A DNA stretch of 23,036 nucleotides, from positions 1 through 23,036 of IMG/VR virus record IMGVR_UViG_3300007276_000323; one strand, written 5' to 3'. Source of the stretch: a virus. The position numbers and the translations under genes are program-made. The notes beneath the pieces were generated by a model. It saw nothing but the letters and a program-made list of their open reading frames with translations, did not search any database and was not told where the DNA came from. Below, piece by piece: positions 20,127-23,036 of the stretch (the stretch's first letter is position 1; each line of letters opens with the position of its first letter).

Positions 20127-20951
20127 ATGGCAAAAAAGCAAACAAAAAAAGCTGAGGTAGCACAGCCAGAAATTAAAGCTACAAATGAAACGGTAGAAGT
20201 GGCTGTTAAGCCGCAACCTAAAAAACCTACTTGGGAAATAAAAGATAGAGTTTATTATTTAAAACAAAATAGATCAGCTTTATCTTATTCAATGAAGTCT
20301 TCAGGTATATATTACTTTGACGAAAAATTAGGGTACGAAAGAGAGTTAAAATATTGTGAAAATCAAAGAACTGTTTTCGTAGACGAAATGCAAGGCGATC
20401 AAAGGCTAGCTCACATTATATTTAGAAATGGAGCGCTATACGTTCCAAGAGAAAAAGCAACTTTACAAAAGCTATTATCTCTATATCACCCAATGCGTGA
20501 TAAACTTTTTTACGAGCACAAGCCTGTAGAAATAGCAGCTACTGAGCTAGACTACTTAGAAATGGAAGCTGACGCTTTAGTTTTAGCTAGAACACTAGAC
20601 ATTGACAAGATGGAAGCCATAATGCGAGTAGAATTAGGTTCTAAGGTATCAGAGATGAGTTCTAAGGAATTAAAACGAGATTGTCTAGTATTTGCAAGAA
20701 GAAACCCAGGTTTGTTCTTAGAGCTAGTTCAAGATGAAAACGTAGAGCTTAGAAACTTTGGTATTAAAGCTACTGAACTAGGAATTATAAAACTATCAAC
20801 TGATCAAAGAAATTTTAATTGGGGATCAAATGATAGAAAACTAATGACTATTCCTTTTGATGAGCATCCGTATTCTGCTTTAGCCGCTTGGTTTAAAACA
20901 GACGAAGGTATGGAAGTGTATTCTAATATAGAAAAGCAACTAAGTATGTAA
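20127..20951 (+). CDS. Conserved phage protein between capsid and ring proteins, 274 aa
   Basis: A 274-residue protein: a Lys/Thr/Pro-rich disordered N-terminus (1-35), then a strand-rich part (TWEIKDRVYYLKQNRSALSY, GIYYFDEKLGYERELKYC, QRLAHIIFRNGALYVPR) and a helical C-terminal part (LQKLLSLYHPMRDKLFYEHK, ELGSKVSEMSSKELKRDCLV). The ending EHPYSALAAWFKTDEGMEVY looks conserved. I recall it in the same place in uncultured marine phages, without a named function; an auxiliary capsid, head-tail adaptor or gene-expression role is possible. It is the only gene here with a strong hairpin on both sides, so its expression may be uncoupled from neighbours. Confidence 0.7.
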   Translation: MAKKQTKKAEVAQPEIKATNETVEVAVKPQPKKPTWEIKDRVYYLKQNRSALSYSMKSSGIYYFDEKLGYERELKYCENQRTVFVDEMQGDQRLAHIIFRNGALYVPREKATLQKLLSLYHPMRDKLFYEHKPVEIAATELDYLEMEADALVLARTLDIDKMEAIMRVELGSKVSEMSSKELKRDCLVFARRNPGLFLELVQDENVELRNFGIKATELGIIKLSTDQRNFNWGSNDRKLMTIPFDEHPYSALAAWFKTDEGMEVYSNIEKQLSM

Positions 20952-20966
20952 TTACTTTATAGAAGA

Positions 20967-20990
20967 GTAACCACTCTTCGGGGTGGTTAC
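20967..20990 (+). terminator. UUCG hairpin without U-tract, after the 274-aa gene
   Basis: A 10-bp stem, GTAACCACTC (20967-20976) with GGGTGGTTAC (20981-20990), closed by a UUCG tetraloop and with one G-U pair. It is followed by TTAACTATAAAA, not a poly-T run, so it may be an RNA-stability or processing hairpin rather than a full terminator. Confidence 0.6.
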
Positions 20991-21011
20991 TTAACTATAA
21001 AAGATAATTAA

Positions 21012-21812
21012 ATGGTAAGTGTAGATACAGTATATCAACGTGTACTAGCATTAGCAAATAAAGAGCAACGAGGTTACATAACTCCACAGGAATACAACCT
21101 GTTTGCAAATCAAGCTCAGATGGAAATATTTGAAGAGTATTTTCATCACTTGAATCAATATCTTAGAAATCCTGGAAATCAATCAAACTTTTCAGATTCT
21201 GTAGACTACATAGAAGACAAAATAAGTAGGTTTCAAGTTCACAACCACTCTGTAGCTGCAGCCGTTGTAATAGATCCAGAAACAGGGCAGCCTATCGCCG
21301 GCAGTACGTATGGTCATATATTGCCTAACGACGAGACAATGTATAGGCTGACTCGAGTAGAGTTTAACAACGCAACGGCTCAACAAACTACAGCTCAAAA
21401 ATACGACGATCAATTAAGAAGTGTTTATGCCGCTCAAGTTCATAATGGATCTCCAGTATATATTAGATCTTTTGGTCCTACCGCAGCGGGAGTTACAACT
21501 CCTCCTTCGGGTGTTTATAATTCAGGATCAGATAACTTTATTAGATGTTACAATCAGTCTGGACTTTTTGGAGGTGTTATACAGATAGGTTTTATACGAA
21601 CTCCTAAAAAAGTTAATTGGGATTATGTTGTTGTAAACGAAAAAGCTTTATACAACGCTAACGGAGCTACAAACTTTGATCTACATCCGTCTGAAGAAAC
21701 TAACTTAGTATATAGAATACTACAACTAGGTGGTATAACTATTAACAAACCTGGTCTAGCAAGTTTAGCTAAAGCTGAAGTTGTAGAGCAAAGCAATAAT
21801 GAAAAATCATAA
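21012..21812 (+). CDS. Head-tail connector (ring/adaptor) protein, 266 aa
   Basis: A 266-residue protein starting MVSVDTVYQRVLALANKEQR, then GYITPQEYNLFANQAQMEIF (residues 21-40) and EEYFHHLNQYLRNPG, the helical start I recall for the neck or ring proteins of crAss-like and related marine phages. The middle is strand-rich (HILPNDETMYRLTRVEFN, AAQVHNGSPVYIRSFG), and the end is helical (LHPSEETNLVYRILQLGGIT, SLAKAEVVEQSNNEKS). It would sit below the portal as a connector ring. It overlaps the next gene by 1 nt. Call rests on sequence pattern and gene order. Confidence 0.7.
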   Translation: MVSVDTVYQRVLALANKEQRGYITPQEYNLFANQAQMEIFEEYFHHLNQYLRNPGNQSNFSDSVDYIEDKISRFQVHNHSVAAAVVIDPETGQPIAGSTYGHILPNDETMYRLTRVEFNNATAQQTTAQKYDDQLRSVYAAQVHNGSPVYIRSFGPTAAGVTTPPSGVYNSGSDNFIRCYNQSGLFGGVIQIGFIRTPKKVNWDYVVVNEKALYNANGATNFDLHPSEETNLVYRILQLGGITINKPGLASLAKAEVVEQSNNEKS

Positions 21813-22753
21813 TGGCACAACACACTCCACAACAGGTAGCTAACTACTACAATAATCCGGCTAATTACGGAACATTTCAGTATCAAAACTTATCAGCTTT
21901 GGTTAATACGTTCTTAGCCATGTACGTTGGTGAAAATAAAATAATATCTAAAGTAGATAGATCTGACGTTTTCTTTTTTGGCCGTAGAGCTATGCAAGAA
22001 ATGAACTACGATATTCTAAGATCTAAAAAGACTTGGGAGTTTACACTAGATAATAGAATGTACATACCTTTACCTCATGACTTTGTAGGTTATACAAATG
22101 TTTTCTACAGCGACGGCTCTGGTATTAAGCATCCACTATATCCTGTTAGAGAAACTCAAAATCCTTACAGGCCAGCAACTAAAACAGATGATCCAAAAGA
22201 AAATGATTTGTGGTGGGATGTAAACGGTATAGATGCTTTAGGTAGACCGTTTCCTCAACAGATACCAGAGGACGACAATGTTATCACGCCTAACTTTCAA
22301 ACTACAGCAAGCCACGAAGATCAAGTAGCTGACTTTAACTACAACGATGGTCACTCTGAGTTTGCTTTAGGCCAAAGATATGGATTATCACCTGAGCATG
22401 CGCAGATAAATGGTAGCTACTACTTTGACCACGCTAGAGGAAGATTGTACTTTGGTTCAGGATTAGTTGGATCAAACATAATATTAGACTATGTTACAGA
22501 CGGAACAGGTAACGACTCTGGTGAACCTGACAAAATAAAAGATAGCGTTATACATAAGTTTGCTGAAGAAGCTTGGTATAAGTGTGTAGCATACTACATA
22601 GTTTCAACAGGATCAAACTATAGTCCTGCAACAATACAAATGTTAAAAAAAGAAAGATTTGCTGAACTTAGAAAAGCTAAACTAAGATTATCTAACTACA
22701 AGATAACAGAGTTTATGCAGGTGATGAGAAACAAATCTAAATGGATAAAATAA
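21812..22753 (+). CDS. Second head-tail connector (ring/tail-tube-like) protein, 313 aa
   Basis: A 313-residue protein starting MAQHTPQQVANYYNNPANYG. Residues 25-60 (NLSALVNTFLAMYVGENKII, then RRAMQEMNYDILRSK) form the helical front, followed by a strand-rich core (WEFTLDNRMYIPLPHDFVGY, NVFYSDGSGIKHPLY) and a helical C-terminus (IHKFAEEAWYKCVAYYIVST, RFAELRKAKLRLSNYKIT, then MRNKSKWIK). The layout (helical bundle, beta core, helical end) parallels podoviral gp4/gp11-type ring proteins. Its start overlaps the preceding gene's stop by 1 nt and it ends 3 nt before the muzzle-like gene, so it belongs to the neck-building cassette. Confidence 0.7.
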   Translation: MAQHTPQQVANYYNNPANYGTFQYQNLSALVNTFLAMYVGENKIISKVDRSDVFFFGRRAMQEMNYDILRSKKTWEFTLDNRMYIPLPHDFVGYTNVFYSDGSGIKHPLYPVRETQNPYRPATKTDDPKENDLWWDVNGIDALGRPFPQQIPEDDNVITPNFQTTASHEDQVADFNYNDGHSEFALGQRYGLSPEHAQINGSYYFDHARGRLYFGSGLVGSNIILDYVTDGTGNDSGEPDKIKDSVIHKFAEEAWYKCVAYYIVSTGSNYSPATIQMLKKERFAELRKAKLRLSNYKITEFMQVMRNKSKWIK

Positions 22754-22756
22754 GAT

Positions 22757-23036
22757 ATGCCAGAATTTAATAGAAATTTTGCACAAGGTAAAATGAACAA
22801 GGACCTTGATGAGCGCCTTGTTCCAGCTGGTCAATATAGAGACGCCATGAACATACAGGTTTCTACCTCAGATGGTAGTAACGTAGGTTCACTAGAAAAT
22901 ATATTAGGTAACGTAGAACTATCTACAAACTTAATACCAGAAGGTGGTTACTGTGTTGGATCTATAGTAGACAACGAAGTTAACTGCATATACTATTTAG
23001 TAGCTGGTAATGAATTTACGCATGCTGGCGGTAACA
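22757..23036 (+). CDS. Muzzle/tail-stabilisation protein, N-terminal part (runs off the window)
   Basis: The first 93 codons are visible: MPEFNRNFAQGKMNKDLDER, then LVPAGQYRDAMNIQVSTSDG, SNVGSLENILGNVELST, GYCVGSIVDNEVNCIYYLVA. The opening FAQGKMNKDLDERLVP-GQYRDAMNIQVSTSDGS is the highly recognisable start of the large beta-propeller-like muzzle or stabilisation proteins of crAss-like and many uncultured marine phages, placed after the ring proteins as seen here. It would close the lower end of the short tail. Three nt separate it from the previous stop. The 3' end lies beyond 23036. Confidence 0.75.
   Translation, partial: MPEFNRNFAQGKMNKDLDERLVPAGQYRDAMNIQVSTSDGSNVGSLENILGNVELSTNLIPEGGYCVGSIVDNEVNCIYYLVAGNEFTHAGGN

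Overview
This window reads as a piece of a tailed double-stranded DNA phage genome, most likely a podovirus-like phage of a marine Bacteroidota host. The terminase, portal, capsid, ring-protein and muzzle-like series at 12.5-23 kb resembles crAss-like (Crassvirales) and related uncultured marine phages; that placement is from recalled sequence patterns, not a search. The Bacteroidota host is inferred: the DNA is AT-rich, start codons are preceded by A/T-rich leaders rather than Shine-Dalgarno sequences, and close relatives of these structural proteins occur in flavobacterial phages.

Layout. (1) 1-4760 is transcribed leftward. It holds many very small genes (25-161 codons), mostly unknown, packed end to end. 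Seven copies of a 35-bp promoter-like element punctuate it, most of them overlapping the stop codon of the gene before. The region also contains a secreted protein plus lipoprotein pair, a zinc-ribbon protein, several one-helix membrane micropeptides, a paralogous gene pair, and tRNA-like RNA structures whose full fold I could not resolve. (2) 4760-4894 is the divergent gap, with an unusual G-rich tract able to form a G-quadruplex and a TATAAT box facing right. (3) 4895-12011 is transcribed rightward: small basic proteins (two sharing an N-terminal YKMN motif), a 357-residue hydrophilic protein, GroEL, GroES, a winged-helix-like protein, an HExxH peptidase, a holin-like membrane protein and a probable virion protein. 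(4) 12011-23036 is the packaging and morphogenesis module: a tandem GroES-like protein, candidate small terminase, large terminase, portal, acidic scaffold-like protein, major capsid protein, a conserved unknown flanked by two UUCG hairpins, two head-tail connector (ring) proteins, and the start of a muzzle/tail-stabilisation protein that runs off the window.

How it fits together. The left arm looks like an early host-takeover region fired from repeated phage-specific promoters. The right arm looks like the late region. The phage carries its own chaperonin (GroEL and GroES) and a separate double GroES-fold protein just ahead of the terminase, which suggests virion protein folding is partly independent of the host chaperonin. 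The least explained parts are the 35-bp promoter family, the tRNA-like RNAs and the G-quadruplex switch region.
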